Assembly (NCBI RefSeq): GCF_900215605.1 | Contig: NZ_OBEL01000003.1 | Coordinates: 248,001-312,000, forward strand | Length of the DNA: 64,000 nt | Direction of reading: 5' to 3' | Source: Cohaesibacter gelatinilyticus | Lineage (GTDB): Bacteria; Pseudomonadota; Alphaproteobacteria; Rhizobiales; Cohaesibacteraceae | In this document: positions 45,590 to 55,264 of the stretch, piece by piece | Numbering within the stretch: the stretch's first letter is position 1 | Layout of the letters: each line of letters opens with the position of its first letter | The notes under the pieces: model-generated | Told to the model about the DNA's origin: nothing | The model's database searches: none | What the model saw: only the letters and a program-made list of their open reading frames with translations | Translations under genes and position numbers: made by a program

Positions 45590-47002
45590 ATGACCGATCC
45601 TAAAGACAAAAAGGTCTTTGTGAAGACCTATGGCTGCCAGATGAATGTCTATGATTCCGATCGTATGGCCGATGCTTTGGCGACCAAGGGATATAAGCCG
45701 ACCGAACAAATGGAAGAGGCTGATCTGGTCATTCTCAATACCTGCCATATTCGCGAGAAAGCAGCGGAAAAGGTCTATTCCGAGCTGGGACGTATCCGCA
45801 AATTGCGCGACGCCAAACGGGATGGCGGCAAGGGCGACATGAAGATTGGTGTTGCCGGCTGCGTGGCTCAGGCTGAAGGCGAGGAAATCATGCGCCGTGC
45901 GCCTGTCGTTGATATGGTTTTTGGCCCGCAATCTTATCATCGCCTGCCAGATCTGCTGGACCGGGCCGATAATGGTGACCGTGTGGTGGAAACCGATTTT
46001 CCGGTCGAAGACAAATTTGCCAATCTGCCCAAGGCCAAGAAGGAAGTGACACGCAAACGCGGTGTCAGTTCATTCCTGACGGTACAAGAGGGTTGTGACA
46101 AATTCTGTACCTTCTGCGTGGTGCCATACACTCGTGGTGCAGAGGCATCCCGCCCGGTTGCGCAGATTGTTGCCGAGGCCGAGCGCCTGGCCGAAGCAGG
46201 TGTGCGCGAAGTCACGTTGTTGGGGCAGAATGTCAATGGCTATCATGGGGAAGGCCCGGACGGCAAAGCCTGGGGCTTGGGGCGCCTTTTATTCCGTCTG
46301 GCAGAGATCAATGGTCTGGATCGCTTGCGCTACACCACCTCGCACCCGCGCGATATGGATGAGGAATTGTTGGTAGCACATCGCGATCTCGACAGCCTGA
46401 TGCCGTATCTGCATTTGCCGGTCCAGGCTGGATCCAACAAGATCCTCAAAGCCATGAACCGTCAGCATACTTACGACGATTATGTGCGTTTGATTGACGT
46501 GATCCGCGACGTGCGCCCGGATATCGCCTTGTCCGGCGATTTCATTGTTGGTTTCCCCGGCGAAACCGAAGAGGATTTCGAAGACACCATGCGCATTGTG
46601 CGCGAAGTGACTTATGCGTCTGCTTATAGCTTCAAATATTCTCCACGCCCGGGTACACCTGCTGCTGATATGAAAGAACAGGTGGAAGCAACAATTGCAT
46701 CCGAGCGTCTCTATCGCTTGCAAGAGCTTCTGAATCAGCAACAGCGCGATTTTAACGCCTCAAAGGTTGGAACGACAATGAGCCTGCTCCTGGAGCGCAA
46801 GGGGCGTGATGAGGGACAGCTGGTCGGTAAATCTCCTTGGCTACAAGCTGTGCATGTTCAAGCTTCCGAAGAATTGATTGGTGAAATTGTCACAGTTCAC
46901 ATCGATAATATTGGAACCAACAGTTTGTTTGGGACAATGATAGAAGATCGAACTACAATAGGCACTCCTCTCCATAACCAAGCGGAAGGGTTAAGCATTT
47001 GA
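45590..47002 (+). CDS. miaB: tRNA-2-methylthio-N6-dimethylallyladenosine synthase MiaB
   Basis: 470 residues. UPF0004 domain with three cluster cysteines ([31 protein letters not shown]), radical SAM core with [17 protein letters not shown] (CxxxCxxC), and a C-terminal TRAM domain (about 385-450). It adds a methylthio group to A37 of tRNAs reading UNN codons. Its stop overlaps the TTG start of phoH by four bases. Confidence 0.97.
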   Translation: MTDPKDKKVFVKTYGCQMNVYDSDRMADALATKGYKPTEQMEEADLVILNTCHIREKAAEKVYSELGRIRKLRDAKRDGGKGDMKIGVAGCVAQAEGEEIMRRAPVVDMVFGPQSYHRLPDLLDRADNGDRVVETDFPVEDKFANLPKAKKEVTRKRGVSSFLTVQEGCDKFCTFCVVPYTRGAEASRPVAQIVAEAERLAEAGVREVTLLGQNVNGYHGEGPDGKAWGLGRLLFRLAEINGLDRLRYTTSHPRDMDEELLVAHRDLDSLMPYLHLPVQAGSNKILKAMNRQHTYDDYVRLIDVIRDVRPDIALSGDFIVGFPGETEEDFEDTMRIVREVTYASAYSFKYSPRPGTPAADMKEQVEATIASERLYRLQELLNQQQRDFNASKVGTTMSLLLERKGRDEGQLVGKSPWLQAVHVQASEELIGEIVTVHIDNIGTNSLFGTMIEDRTTIGTPLHNQAEGLSI

Positions 47003-48207
47003 GCGATCACAATCGCGAAATGACCCCAAAAGGGACCAAAGGCAAAAAGAGCCAAACTTCGAACAAGCAGCCAGCCAAGCAGCAGGCACGCAAGCAACAT
47101 CGCGCCTCAAAGGCGCTCAGCGCCGCATCTGACATGGGCCATATTGTCCTGTCTTATGATGACAATCGTCTGGCTAGCAACCTTTTCGGCCAATATGATC
47201 AGCATCTTGCCCGCATTGAGCAAAAGCTCGGGATTGAAGCCATCGCCCGCGGCAACAAGGTCACAATCAAAGGCCCCGCCGATTTATGTGATCAGGCCAA
47301 ATATGCTCTCGACAGTCTCTATCACCGTCTGGAAACAGGTGAAGAAATTGAACAGGCCGATGTGGATGGTGCCATCCGCATGGCTCAAGCAGCAGATGAA
47401 CAATTGGTTCTCCCACAAATGATGCCAGAAGATGCGCAAGGCAAGGGCAAACTGAATTTTGCCCAGATTGCGACCCGTAAGAAAAAACTGATTGCCCGCA
47501 CAGCCACGCAGGATGCCTATATCCGTGCGATGGATCGCGCAGATCTGGTCTTTGGCACCGGTCCGGCCGGTACCGGCAAGACCTATTTGGCCGTTGCCTA
47601 TGCTGCATCCTTGCTTGAACGTGGTGTCGTGGACCGGATCATCCTTTCCCGTCCGGCAGTGGAAGCAGGCGAGCGGCTTGGTTTCCTTCCGGGTGATATG
47701 AAGGAAAAGGTCGATCCTTACCTCCGTCCCCTTTATGACGCGCTTTATGATATGATGCCGCCAGACAAGGTGGAACGTGAGTTGGAAGCAAAGGTCATCG
47801 AGATTGCGCCCCTTGCCTTCATGCGTGGCCGAACGCTCTCCAATGCCGTGGTTATCCTGGACGAAGCCCAGAATACAACTTCCATGCAGATGAAGATGTT
47901 TCTGACCCGCCTTGGTGAAAATTCCAAAATGATCATCACAGGTGACCCAAGCCAGATCGACTTGCCCTCTGGCGAGCAATCTGGTCTGGTGCAGGCGATG
48001 GATATTCTCTCTGACATCCCATCCATTGTGCGGGTTCAATTCACCGCTGAAGATGTGGTGCGGCATGAATTGGTCATGCGTATCGTCAATGCCTATGATG
48101 ATGAGGCACGTCGTAAGGTACGTATTCGCCGGGCTTTGGAAGAAAGGGCATTGACCGATCTGGATGAGAGTGCAGGCAAGGATCAGTCGGACGAGGCGGC
48201 GCAATGA
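46999..48207 (+). CDS. phoH: PhoH-like ATPase (YbeZ)
   Basis: 402 residues. A basic tail (about 1-40) and KH-like N-terminal part are followed by the PhoH P-loop domain: Walker [16 protein letters not shown] from residue 188, [17 protein letters not shown], Walker [21 protein letters not shown] and [11 protein letters not shown]. The start is an unusual TTG that overlaps the miaB stop (TTGA 46999-47002) with GAAGGG eight bases upstream; ATG 47020 is the alternative. Part of the conserved miaB-ybeZ-ybeY-ybeX-lnt cluster linked to ribosome quality control and heat stress in E. coli. Confidence 0.94.
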   Translation: MSDHNREMTPKGTKGKKSQTSNKQPAKQQARKQHRASKALSAASDMGHIVLSYDDNRLASNLFGQYDQHLARIEQKLGIEAIARGNKVTIKGPADLCDQAKYALDSLYHRLETGEEIEQADVDGAIRMAQAADEQLVLPQMMPEDAQGKGKLNFAQIATRKKKLIARTATQDAYIRAMDRADLVFGTGPAGTGKTYLAVAYAASLLERGVVDRIILSRPAVEAGERLGFLPGDMKEKVDPYLRPLYDALYDMMPPDKVERELEAKVIEIAPLAFMRGRTLSNAVVILDEAQNTTSMQMKMFLTRLGENSKMIITGDPSQIDLPSGEQSGLVQAMDILSDIPSIVRVQFTAEDVVRHELVMRIVNAYDDEARRKVRIRRALEERALTDLDESAGKDQSDEAAQ

Positions 48208-48731
48208 GCCTTGCTCCCCTGGAAACTCCTCTCGAAAAAGACAGCCTGATTGAAGCGGATAATTGGAATCGGATTGAAAATCTGGAGCTTTTGATCAGTC
48301 GTGCAATTGATACGGCCCATGCATATGCCGAGCAAGTCGAGAAAATCGAAATTCGGCAAGGCTCGGAAGTATCTCTGGTTTTCAGTGACAATGAGACTGT
48401 AAGAGAGCTCAATGCCGCTCATCGAGGCAAGGACCAGCCAACAAATGTGCTATCTTTTCCCATAGATGAAGAAGCAGATCCCCTGGGGCCTCTTCTGGGT
48501 GATATTGTTTTCGCCTATGAGACGGTTGAGCGTGAGGCAGAAGAGCTGGCTATTGAATTTTCAGCCCATCTTACCCATTTGTGTGTTCATGGTTTTTTGC
48601 ATCTTTTAGGCTACGATCACATTGAATGGGATGAGGCGGAGAAGATGGAAGCTGTGGAAATTGCCATTCTCGCCCAATTGGGAATAGATAATCCCTATGC
48701 AGGCTCAGATCCGCTTCCGATGCCTGATTAG
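48204..48731 (+). CDS. ybeY: Endoribonuclease / rRNA maturation factor YbeY
   Basis: 175 residues. The zinc-binding motif is HGFLHLLGYDHIEWDEAEKM, with NVLSFPID and LGDIVFAYE upstream, all standard for the family. It acts in 16S rRNA 3' maturation and ribosome quality control. Overlaps phoH by four bases (ATGA at 48204-48207). Confidence 0.96.
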   Translation: MSLAPLETPLEKDSLIEADNWNRIENLELLISRAIDTAHAYAEQVEKIEIRQGSEVSLVFSDNETVRELNAAHRGKDQPTNVLSFPIDEEADPLGPLLGDIVFAYETVEREAEELAIEFSAHLTHLCVHGFLHLLGYDHIEWDEAEKMEAVEIAILAQLGIDNPYAGSDPLPMPD

Positions 48732-48787
48732 ATTTTTTTAGACGTAATATGAGGAAAGCTGGCTGATTGCCAGCATGACATACGATA

Positions 48788-49963
48788 ATGAACGATCCCG
48801 ATAGTCCTGACCCTTTGGACCCCAGCCCGATCGAGCCGGGTAGTGAACGCCAGCAAGACAAGAATGAGGGCTGGTTTCAGCGCCTCATCAACGGTTTGAC
48901 CGCCCGGCTGAACACAAAATCTCTGCGTACCCAGATGGAAGGCGCATTGGCCGATGACGAAGGGGGAGATGAGACTTTCTCCGCCGATGAAAAAGTCATG
49001 TTGCGCAATATTCTGGCGCTACGTGAATTACGGGTTGATGATGTCATGATCCCCCGTGCCGATATCGATGCGGTCGAAGATGACATTTCATTGGGCGCTT
49101 TGCTGGCTATTTATCAGGAAGTCGGACATTCCCGCCTTCCGGTCTATCGTGAAACGTTGGATGATCCTGTGGGCATGGTTCACATCAAGGATGTCGTTGG
49201 TCTGATGACATCAGAAGGATGCGTTTCCACCGACGGAGATCTGTTGGATTGTGCTGATGAAAATGAACCGATTGATCGGCAAGCCGAAGATCAGAATGGT
49301 TCCGAAAAGGTTTATCATCCGTTGCTGTCTGGCAGCAATCATCCCAAAACCATGAGCAACATTGATCTTCAGCGCCCTTTGAGTGAGCTTGGTGTCATCC
49401 GTGAGATTCTGTTTGTGCCACCATCCATGCCTGCAACCGATCTGATGGCAACCATGCGTGCTGCACGCACCCAGATGGCACTTGTTATTGACGAATACGG
49501 TGGAACTGATGGCCTGATCTCACTGGAAGATGTGGTGGAAACGGTTGTTGGTGATATTGAAGACGAACATGATGATGAAGAGCAATTGGTTGTGGCGCCA
49601 GCAGGGCCAAATCTGTTCATCGCCGATGCCAAGGCGGATCTCGAAGAAGTCTCCAATGCAATTGGTGTAACACTCGCCACCAGTGAAGAATCGGATGATG
49701 TTGATACGTTGGGTGGTTTGATTTTTACCCATATTGGTCGAATTCCGGTGCGTGGCGAGTTGATTGCCATCTCCGATAATCTCGAAGCAGAGGTTATGGA
49801 TGCGGATCCTCGCCGCATTCGGCGTGTAAAAATTCGTATCAAACCTACAAAAAAAGGCTCAAAACGCCTTGGCCAATTGAATGCTGCCAATCTGGAAGTG
49901 AGCAATTCCGGCTCCGAGGATAAAGATCCAGGGCAAGAGGAACCCGATGCAAAGCGTGCTTGA
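48788..49963 (+). CDS. CorC/HlyC (YbeX)-type CBS domain protein
   Basis: 391 residues, soluble. Two CBS domains (about 75-135 with VDDVMIPRADIDAVEDD, and about 200-255 with MALVIDEYGGTDGLISLEDVVE) flank an acidic insert of about 45 residues (roughly 145-190) that is longer than in E. coli YbeX, and a CorC_HlyC domain (about 270-355) follows. Often annotated as magnesium/cobalt efflux protein or haemolysin; both names are historical, and current work links YbeX to ribosome metabolism. Sits between ybeY and lnt. Confidence 0.92.
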   Translation: MNDPDSPDPLDPSPIEPGSERQQDKNEGWFQRLINGLTARLNTKSLRTQMEGALADDEGGDETFSADEKVMLRNILALRELRVDDVMIPRADIDAVEDDISLGALLAIYQEVGHSRLPVYRETLDDPVGMVHIKDVVGLMTSEGCVSTDGDLLDCADENEPIDRQAEDQNGSEKVYHPLLSGSNHPKTMSNIDLQRPLSELGVIREILFVPPSMPATDLMATMRAARTQMALVIDEYGGTDGLISLEDVVETVVGDIEDEHDDEEQLVVAPAGPNLFIADAKADLEEVSNAIGVTLATSEESDDVDTLGGLIFTHIGRIPVRGELIAISDNLEAEVMDADPRRIRRVKIRIKPTKKGSKRLGQLNAANLEVSNSGSEDKDPGQEEPDAKRA

Positions 49964-50027
49964 CCTGTAACCCGAATGCTGAGTCTTATGACTTCCACAA
50001 GACTTGTTCTGATTCGCTGGGATCTCC

Positions 50028-51623
50028 ATGGCTTCCATAAGGCATCTCTATTCTTCGCTTGTCCTGCTTGATGGCTGGAAGCGCTATTGTCTGGCTTTTC
50101 TCCTTGGAGTCATAGCCAGTTTTGCGCAGCCGCCTTATGGTTGGTTTGGTCTTCTGTGGTTTTGTTTACCCATTTTGGTCGCCCTGTTGGACTCTGCGTC
50201 TCTTGGGCATAATGGCCGCGCTGTTGCAAAGCGTATGTTTGCCACTGGGTGGATGTTTGCGTTTGGCTTCTTTCTGCTCACTTTTTATTGGCTCGGAGCT
50301 GCGTTTCTGGTGGAAGCAGAAAAATTTGCTTGGGCAATGCCTCTTGCAATTCTGGTTCTGCCAGCGGGGTTGGCAATTTTCTGGGCCGCGGCAATGGCAG
50401 CTCTCGCTCTGGTCTGGTCGGACCATTGGACGCGAGTGATATGGTTTGCACTATCATTGAGCATCATGGAATGGATCCGGGGGTTTGTTTTCACTGGGCT
50501 TCCATGGGGCGGGTTTGGCTTCTCTCTGGCAAGTAACGATCTAACCATGCAAGCCTTGTCCCTTACTGGGCCGGATCTTCTAACCTTGTGGGCATTGCTT
50601 CTCTTCACGCTGCCGGTCATCTGGATTGCTCAAGAGCATGTTAGCCGAAAAGCGCTGGGTTATACGGTTTTGATATCTGCGATTCTCGCAGTACAGATTC
50701 TGTATGGCTTTATGCGTCTGCAGAATGAAGGTTCAAAACCCTTGCAGTCTGAGGGACAGATTCTCAGGTTGGTTCAACCCAACATTCCTCAATCCGAAAA
50801 ATGGAAGTTGGAAAATCGCTCCTGGATCTTTAACCGGTTGGTTGCGATGACCAGCCAAACCAGCGAACAAGCTCCAGCAGACGAAGTGGATCTTGTTATT
50901 TGGCCGGAATCCGCCATTCCCTTCTATTTGATGGAGCAACCCGCTGCCTTGGCAGCGATTGCACAAGCCTTACCCGGGCAAAGTCAGTTGATGACCGGTG
51001 CTCTTCGTAGGGAACAGAGCACCAAAGGTGAAGAGAATGTTTTCAATTCCATCTATTGGTTGGGTGCGGACGGAGCTGTGCGTGGGGCATATGATAAAAC
51101 CCATCTGGTTCCATTTGGTGAATATCTTCCGATGCAATCGGTACTGGAGGCAATCGGGTTGGAACAATTGACCCGTTTGAAGGGAGGCTTTACGCCAGGG
51201 CGTAACCGTAATCTCCTCGGAACAGATAAGTTCGGATCTGTTCTTCCGCTGATTTGTTATGAGATTGCCTTTGCAGGTGAAGTAGCCAGCTATGTGGCAC
51301 GACCGGACTGGATCTTGACGGTGACCAACGATGCCTGGTTTGGCCCGTCCATTGGCCCTTATCAGCATTTGTTCATGGCACGTATGCGAGCGGTGGAATT
51401 GGGTTTGCCTGTCGTTCGGGTTGCCAATACCGGTATTTCTGCAATCATTGATTTCAAAGGACAAGTGATCGCGCAAATTCCATTGGAACAAACCGGTATT
51501 CTTCAAATGAAATTGCCTGATGATAGAGCGAAGACATTATTTTCCATCGTAGGAAATGGTCTTTTTAGTGCAATTTGGCTTTTTTTACTCATAATTCTAA
51601 TTTTTTTGCGCAGAAAAGTCTGA
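50028..51623 (+). CDS. lnt: Apolipoprotein N-acyltransferase
   Basis: 531 residues. Six to seven N-terminal transmembrane helices (about 17-225), a nitrilase domain in the periplasm with the catalytic triad Glu294 (VIWPESAIPF), Lys357 (YDKTHLVPFGEY) and Cys410 (LICYEIAFAG), and a C-terminal helix (about 508-526). It adds the third acyl chain to lipoproteins such as the LpoA-like one in this window. Last gene of the ybe cluster. Confidence 0.96.
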   Translation: MASIRHLYSSLVLLDGWKRYCLAFLLGVIASFAQPPYGWFGLLWFCLPILVALLDSASLGHNGRAVAKRMFATGWMFAFGFFLLTFYWLGAAFLVEAEKFAWAMPLAILVLPAGLAIFWAAAMAALALVWSDHWTRVIWFALSLSIMEWIRGFVFTGLPWGGFGFSLASNDLTMQALSLTGPDLLTLWALLLFTLPVIWIAQEHVSRKALGYTVLISAILAVQILYGFMRLQNEGSKPLQSEGQILRLVQPNIPQSEKWKLENRSWIFNRLVAMTSQTSEQAPADEVDLVIWPESAIPFYLMEQPAALAAIAQALPGQSQLMTGALRREQSTKGEENVFNSIYWLGADGAVRGAYDKTHLVPFGEYLPMQSVLEAIGLEQLTRLKGGFTPGRNRNLLGTDKFGSVLPLICYEIAFAGEVASYVARPDWILTVTNDAWFGPSIGPYQHLFMARMRAVELGLPVVRVANTGISAIIDFKGQVIAQIPLEQTGILQMKLPDDRAKTLFSIVGNGLFSAIWLFLLIILIFLRRKV

Positions 51624-51818
51624 GCCACATGCTCTCAAGAATTGACAGAACATAAGCTCACACGGCAATATTGTTATAGACCTGTCCCCGAAGGCTCAAA
51701 ATAAGACACATACCGAGCCTTGAGGTTGAAACAAGAGGTTGCGGAGCCTCTTTTAAACAAACAAGTTGGCAAAATGACTGTCGCCAAGAGCAGATTGCCA
51801 CAAACAATGAGAGCCAAA

Positions 51819-52232
51819 ATGGCCAGTAAAAAAGCACCAAACCCCATCGATATTCATGTGGGAAGCCGTGTCCGGCTGCGTCGCATGATGTTGTCTATGA
51901 GCCAAGAAAAGCTGGGTGAACATCTCGGGATCACCTTCCAGCAAATTCAGAAATATGAAAAAGGAACCAACAGAATTGGCGCCAGCCGCTTGCAACATAT
52001 TGCGACCGTTCTGGAAGTGCCGGTTTCTTTCTTCTTTGAAGATGCCCCGGGGTCCCCGCAAGAAGCATCAGCAACGGGTGAGTCCAAATCTGAGAATTTT
52101 GTGATCGACTTCCTGTCTTCATCAGAAGGATTGCAACTCAATCGGGCCTTCGTTCAGATCAAGGATGCCAAGGTCCGTCGCAAGGTAGTGGATCTTGTGC
52201 GTGCTTTGGCAGGTGATGGCGAAGAAGGCTGA
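51819..52232 (+). CDS. XRE-family regulator, PraR-like
   Basis: 137 residues. NPIDIHVGSRVRLRRMMLSM leads into the HTH (SQEKLGEHLGITFQQIQKYE, then KGTNRIGASRLQHIATVL), and a short C-terminal part ends VRRKVVDLVRALAGD. This sequence pattern and the position just upstream of metK match PraR of rhizobia and Azorhizobium, which represses attachment, biofilm or toxin-like genes. The frame continues upstream to 51720, but the ATG at 51819 matches relatives and has GAGAG in front. Assignment to PraR is from memory of the family. Confidence 0.88.
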   Translation: MASKKAPNPIDIHVGSRVRLRRMMLSMSQEKLGEHLGITFQQIQKYEKGTNRIGASRLQHIATVLEVPVSFFFEDAPGSPQEASATGESKSENFVIDFLSSSEGLQLNRAFVQIKDAKVRRKVVDLVRALAGDGEEG

Positions 52233-52291
52233 TTTTTTCACATCAACTATCTTGACGTTTCCTTGGATTTCGTCTTTTTAGCACTTAATTA

Positions 52292-52327
52292 AGCCAGGAG
52301 GTTTAAGAGACCTCTTGGCTTTTTATT
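52292..52327 (+). terminator. Terminator between the XRE gene and metK
   Basis: AGCCAGGAGGT (52292-52302) pairs with ACCTCTTGGCT (52310-52320) with one G-T pair, followed by TTTTATT. It lies 60 bases after the XRE stop and 32 bases before the metK ATG, so it could act as an attenuator in a metK leader as well. Confidence 0.85.
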
Positions 52328-52358
52328 CATTCATGCCCGTTTGAAAGTGATCTCCTCA

Positions 52359-53531
52359 ATGGCTCGTAAAGAATTTCTCTTCACCAGTGAATCCGTCTCG
52401 GAAGGTCATCCAGATAAAATCTGTGACAGGATATCGGATGCAATTGTCGACAAATTTTTGGAGCAGGATCCCTATTCGCGCATTGCGGTAGAGACCATGG
52501 CGACCACCAATCAGGTAACTTTGGCTGGTGAAGTGCGTGGCCCATCCAGCATCAATGCCGAGGTGATGAGCGAAACGGCTCGCCGGGTGATCAAGGATAT
52601 CGGCTACGAACAGGATGGCTTCCACTGGAAGAATGCCAATATCGACGTTCATGTGCACGAACAATCTGCCGATATCGCCCAGGGCGTAGATGAAGCAGAA
52701 GGCAAGGATGAAGGAGCGGGTGATCAGGGAATCATGTTTGGCTATGCGGTCAACGAAACCCCTGAATTGATGCCAGCCCCTATTTTCTATGCACATAAAA
52801 TCCTTCGTGATCTGGCCGAAGCCCGCCATTCCGGCGCCGAGCCGGCTTTGGGCCCGGATGCAAAAAGCCAATTGACCCTTCGCTATGTCGAAGGAAAGCC
52901 GGTAGAAGTCAGCTCTCTGGTTCTTTCAACCCAGCACTTGGATGAAAATCTTTCATCTGATGATATTCGTCAGATCGTGGCACCTTATATCGAAAAAGCG
53001 CTTCCCGAGGGCTGGCTGACGGATCAGACCGTCTGGCATGTCAATCCAACTGGCAAGTTCGTGATTGGTGGCCCTGACGGAGATGCCGGCCTGACTGGTC
53101 GTAAAATTATCGTGGATACCTATGGCGGGGCAGCCCCTCATGGTGGTGGCGCATTCTCAGGGAAGGATCCAACCAAGGTTGATCGTTCAGCTGCTTATGC
53201 CGCTCGCTATCTCGCCAAGAATGTTGTCGCAGCCGGTCTTGCTGATCGTTGCTCCATCCAGCTTTCCTATGCGATTGGTGTCTCCGAGCCATTGTCGCTT
53301 TATGTTGATAGCTATGGCACCGGCAAGGTGCGGGATTCCCAGCTAGAAAAAGCACTTTGGAACTGCATGAGCCTGACACCACGTGGCATTCGCACCCATT
53401 TGCAGCTCAATCGTCCGATCTATGAGCGCACCGCTGCCTATGGCCACTTTGGTCGCCAACCGAATGAAGACGGTGGTTTCTCTTGGGAGAGAACTGATCT
53501 GGTAGACAAAATCATCGCAGAACTGGCTTAG
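52359..53531 (+). CDS. metK: S-adenosylmethionine synthetase
   Basis: 390 residues. [28 protein letters not shown]-type loop ([14 protein letters not shown]), [21 protein letters not shown] and [19 protein letters not shown] are the standard motifs. Makes SAM from methionine and ATP; users in this window include MiaB, RsmI, TrmB and HemW. A TTG at 52341 would add six residues; the ATG is preferred although its ribosome site is weak. I did not recognise a SAM riboswitch in the short leader. Confidence 0.97.
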   Translation: MARKEFLFTSESVSEGHPDKICDRISDAIVDKFLEQDPYSRIAVETMATTNQVTLAGEVRGPSSINAEVMSETARRVIKDIGYEQDGFHWKNANIDVHVHEQSADIAQGVDEAEGKDEGAGDQGIMFGYAVNETPELMPAPIFYAHKILRDLAEARHSGAEPALGPDAKSQLTLRYVEGKPVEVSSLVLSTQHLDENLSSDDIRQIVAPYIEKALPEGWLTDQTVWHVNPTGKFVIGGPDGDAGLTGRKIIVDTYGGAAPHGGGAFSGKDPTKVDRSAAYAARYLAKNVVAAGLADRCSIQLSYAIGVSEPLSLYVDSYGTGKVRDSQLEKALWNCMSLTPRGIRTHLQLNRPIYERTAAYGHFGRQPNEDGGFSWERTDLVDKIIAELA

Positions 53532-53600
53532 TCAACCAATAAGGCTTTGATTCCGCACTTTGCGGATGCGAAAGACTTGACCTTTTGCGTTTCTATTTTT

Positions 53601-53632
53601 ATGGCGTATTCTGAAAACACAGAATACGCCAT
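53601..53632. other. Perfect 13-bp hairpin between metK and trmB, no U-tract
   Basis: ATGGCGTATTCTG (53601-53613), loop AAAACA, CAGAATACGCCAT (53620-53632), followed by ATATGTATTC rather than T-run. Could be an operator or an mRNA stability hairpin. Confidence 0.6.
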
Positions 53633-53690
53633 ATATGTATTCTGCCGACTCTAAGGCTTATATAGCCTGTACAAATGATATCATTGGGAA

Positions 53691-54449
53691 ATGTCTGATA
53701 TGTCCGACCAGTTGCTTGGAACAGCTGCTGAACAAAATGATGTGCCAGCTTGTGAGAGTGTGAAGGAGGAGAAAAAGTCTTCTTTTTTCGGACGCAGAAA
53801 AGGCAAACCCCTTAGCCCGCGTCAACAGGCGTTGCTGGATGAGCGATTGCCGAGCCTCTTGCTTGACCCCAACATGCCGATGAATGACATCAAGAGCCTG
53901 TTTGATGAAACCAAGCAGGCAATCTGGATGGAAATCGGCTTTGGTGGGGCAGAACATATGAGTTATCAGGCCATACAGAATCCACAAGTTGGGCTGATCG
54001 GTTGCGAGCCGTTTGTCAATGGCGTGAGTAAGGCTATTGATCAGATTGCAGCTCATGATATCGCGAATATTCGCCTCTATAATGAGGATGCGGCTCATAT
54101 TCTGGATTGGCTGCCAGTAGGCTCGATCGATAAGCTATTCCTGCTTTATCCTGATCCTTGGCATAAAAAGCGACACTGGAAGCGCAGATTTGTATCTCAT
54201 CACAATCTTGAGCGCATCATTCGCGTGCTAAAGCCTGGTGGTATTTTCCGCTTCGCCTCTGATATTGCCGATTATGTTGACTGGACATTGGAGCATATTA
54301 AAAAGCACCCGCAATTCAAAGAGCTGGGTGCCACCTCGGAGCAACGCCAACAACCATATCCGGACTGGAAACGCACGCGCTATGAAGCGAAAGCTTATCG
54401 AGAAGGGCGTATTCCGCAATATCTGGAATTCGAGCGACTTGCAGATTAG
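53691..54449 (+). CDS. trmB: tRNA (guanine-N7-)-methyltransferase TrmB
   Basis: 252 residues. MEIGFGGAEHMSYQA is the SAM-binding loop, then LIGCEPFVNGVSKAI and LLYPDPWHKKRHWKRRFVS, the family signature with the catalytic Asp, and DWKRTRYEAKAYREGR near the end. Methylates G46 in the tRNA variable loop. An N-terminal extension of about 45 residues rich in acidic and basic residues precedes the core. Two ATGs (53691, 53700) are possible. Confidence 0.95.
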   Translation: MSDMSDQLLGTAAEQNDVPACESVKEEKKSSFFGRRKGKPLSPRQQALLDERLPSLLLDPNMPMNDIKSLFDETKQAIWMEIGFGGAEHMSYQAIQNPQVGLIGCEPFVNGVSKAIDQIAAHDIANIRLYNEDAAHILDWLPVGSIDKLFLLYPDPWHKKRHWKRRFVSHHNLERIIRVLKPGGIFRFASDIADYVDWTLEHIKKHPQFKELGATSEQRQQPYPDWKRTRYEAKAYREGRIPQYLEFERLAD

Positions 54450-54548
54450 AAACTCGCCGGAAGATCGAAAAAGTGCCGATCAAATGGATGCTTGCTTTCT
54501 GACCATGAAATGGTGTATAAGGCGACCAAAATCTAGGCGATCAGTTTA

Positions 54549-54577
54549 GGGTGGGCCCAACGGACCCGCTCTTTTTT
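54549..54577 (+). terminator. Terminator/attenuator in the rimP leader
   Basis: GGGTGGG (54549-54555), loop CCCAACGGA, CCCGCTC (54565-54571) with two G-T pairs, then TTTTTT. It is 66 bases before rimP. It may end trmB transcripts or control entry into the rimP-nusA-infB operon. No tRNA-fMet gene (metY) is present here, unlike E. coli. Confidence 0.7.
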
Positions 54578-54643
54578 ATTCTCTGCTGGTCGCAATCGGG
54601 CAATTGAGCAATCATTTGCAACAAACAGGAGACAGGCTTGCCA

Positions 54644-55252
54644 ATGAACGAAGGCAATCCAAATCAACGCCACAAAAGCGCAAGTCGCTTGATCAGTGAA
54701 AACGGTCTGGAAGCACGAGTTGTGCAGATTGTTGACCCCGTGATTGAGGATCTTGGCTTTGATCTTGTTCGGGTCCGCATCACCGGTACCAATGGCTGTA
54801 CCGTGCAAATCATGGCCGAGCGGCCAGATGGTTCCATGACGATTGAGGGCTGCGAAACCATTTCTCGCGCCATCTCTCCGGTGTTGGATGTCGAAGATCC
54901 GGTTGACGGGGAATATCATTTGGAAGTTTCCTCTCCCGGAATTGATCGACCTCTGGTGCGTGTGCGGGACTTTGAAGCCTGGCTCGGTTTTGAAATCAAA
55001 CTGGAATTGTCGATCGGTCTCGATGGGCGTCGTCGGTTCCGTGGTATAATTGAAGCGGTAGAAGGTCAGGAATTGCTTCTGACCTTACCTGATGCGCCGG
55101 CAGACAAGCCCAGCACAGTCAGGTTGCCATTGACCGATCTGGCCGAAGCCAAACTGGTCATGACCGATAAATTGATGGAACTTGCGCTCAAGGCGCAATC
55201 CACCAAATCCGCTGACGAGGCTCCAAGCCTCGATTCTGATCAGGAACAATAG
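54644..55252 (+). CDS. rimP: Ribosome maturation factor RimP
   Basis: 202 residues. N-terminal domain with [18 protein letters not shown] and [39 protein letters not shown], and a C-terminal SH3-like domain. Assists 30S maturation at the S12 stage. Two possible starts: TTG 54638, five bases after AGGAGA, and ATG 54644, used here. First gene of the rimP-nusA-ylxR-infB-rbfA-truB-rpsO-pnp operon. Confidence 0.95.
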   Translation: MNEGNPNQRHKSASRLISENGLEARVVQIVDPVIEDLGFDLVRVRITGTNGCTVQIMAERPDGSMTIEGCETISRAISPVLDVEDPVDGEYHLEVSSPGIDRPLVRVRDFEAWLGFEIKLELSIGLDGRRRFRGIIEAVEGQELLLTLPDAPADKPSTVRLPLTDLAEAKLVMTDKLMELALKAQSTKSADEAPSLDSDQEQ

Positions 55253-55264
55253 GAGACCCTGACG

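Noticed and set aside
53780-53800. AAAAAGTCTTCTTTTTTCGG in trmB as a fifth short hairpin repeat
   Set aside because: It lies in coding sequence and lacks the GATAAG tail and flanks; chance likeness.
54450-54643. A tRNA-fMet gene before rimP, as in enterobacteria
   Set aside because: No cloverleaf or CCA-ending segment can be drawn.
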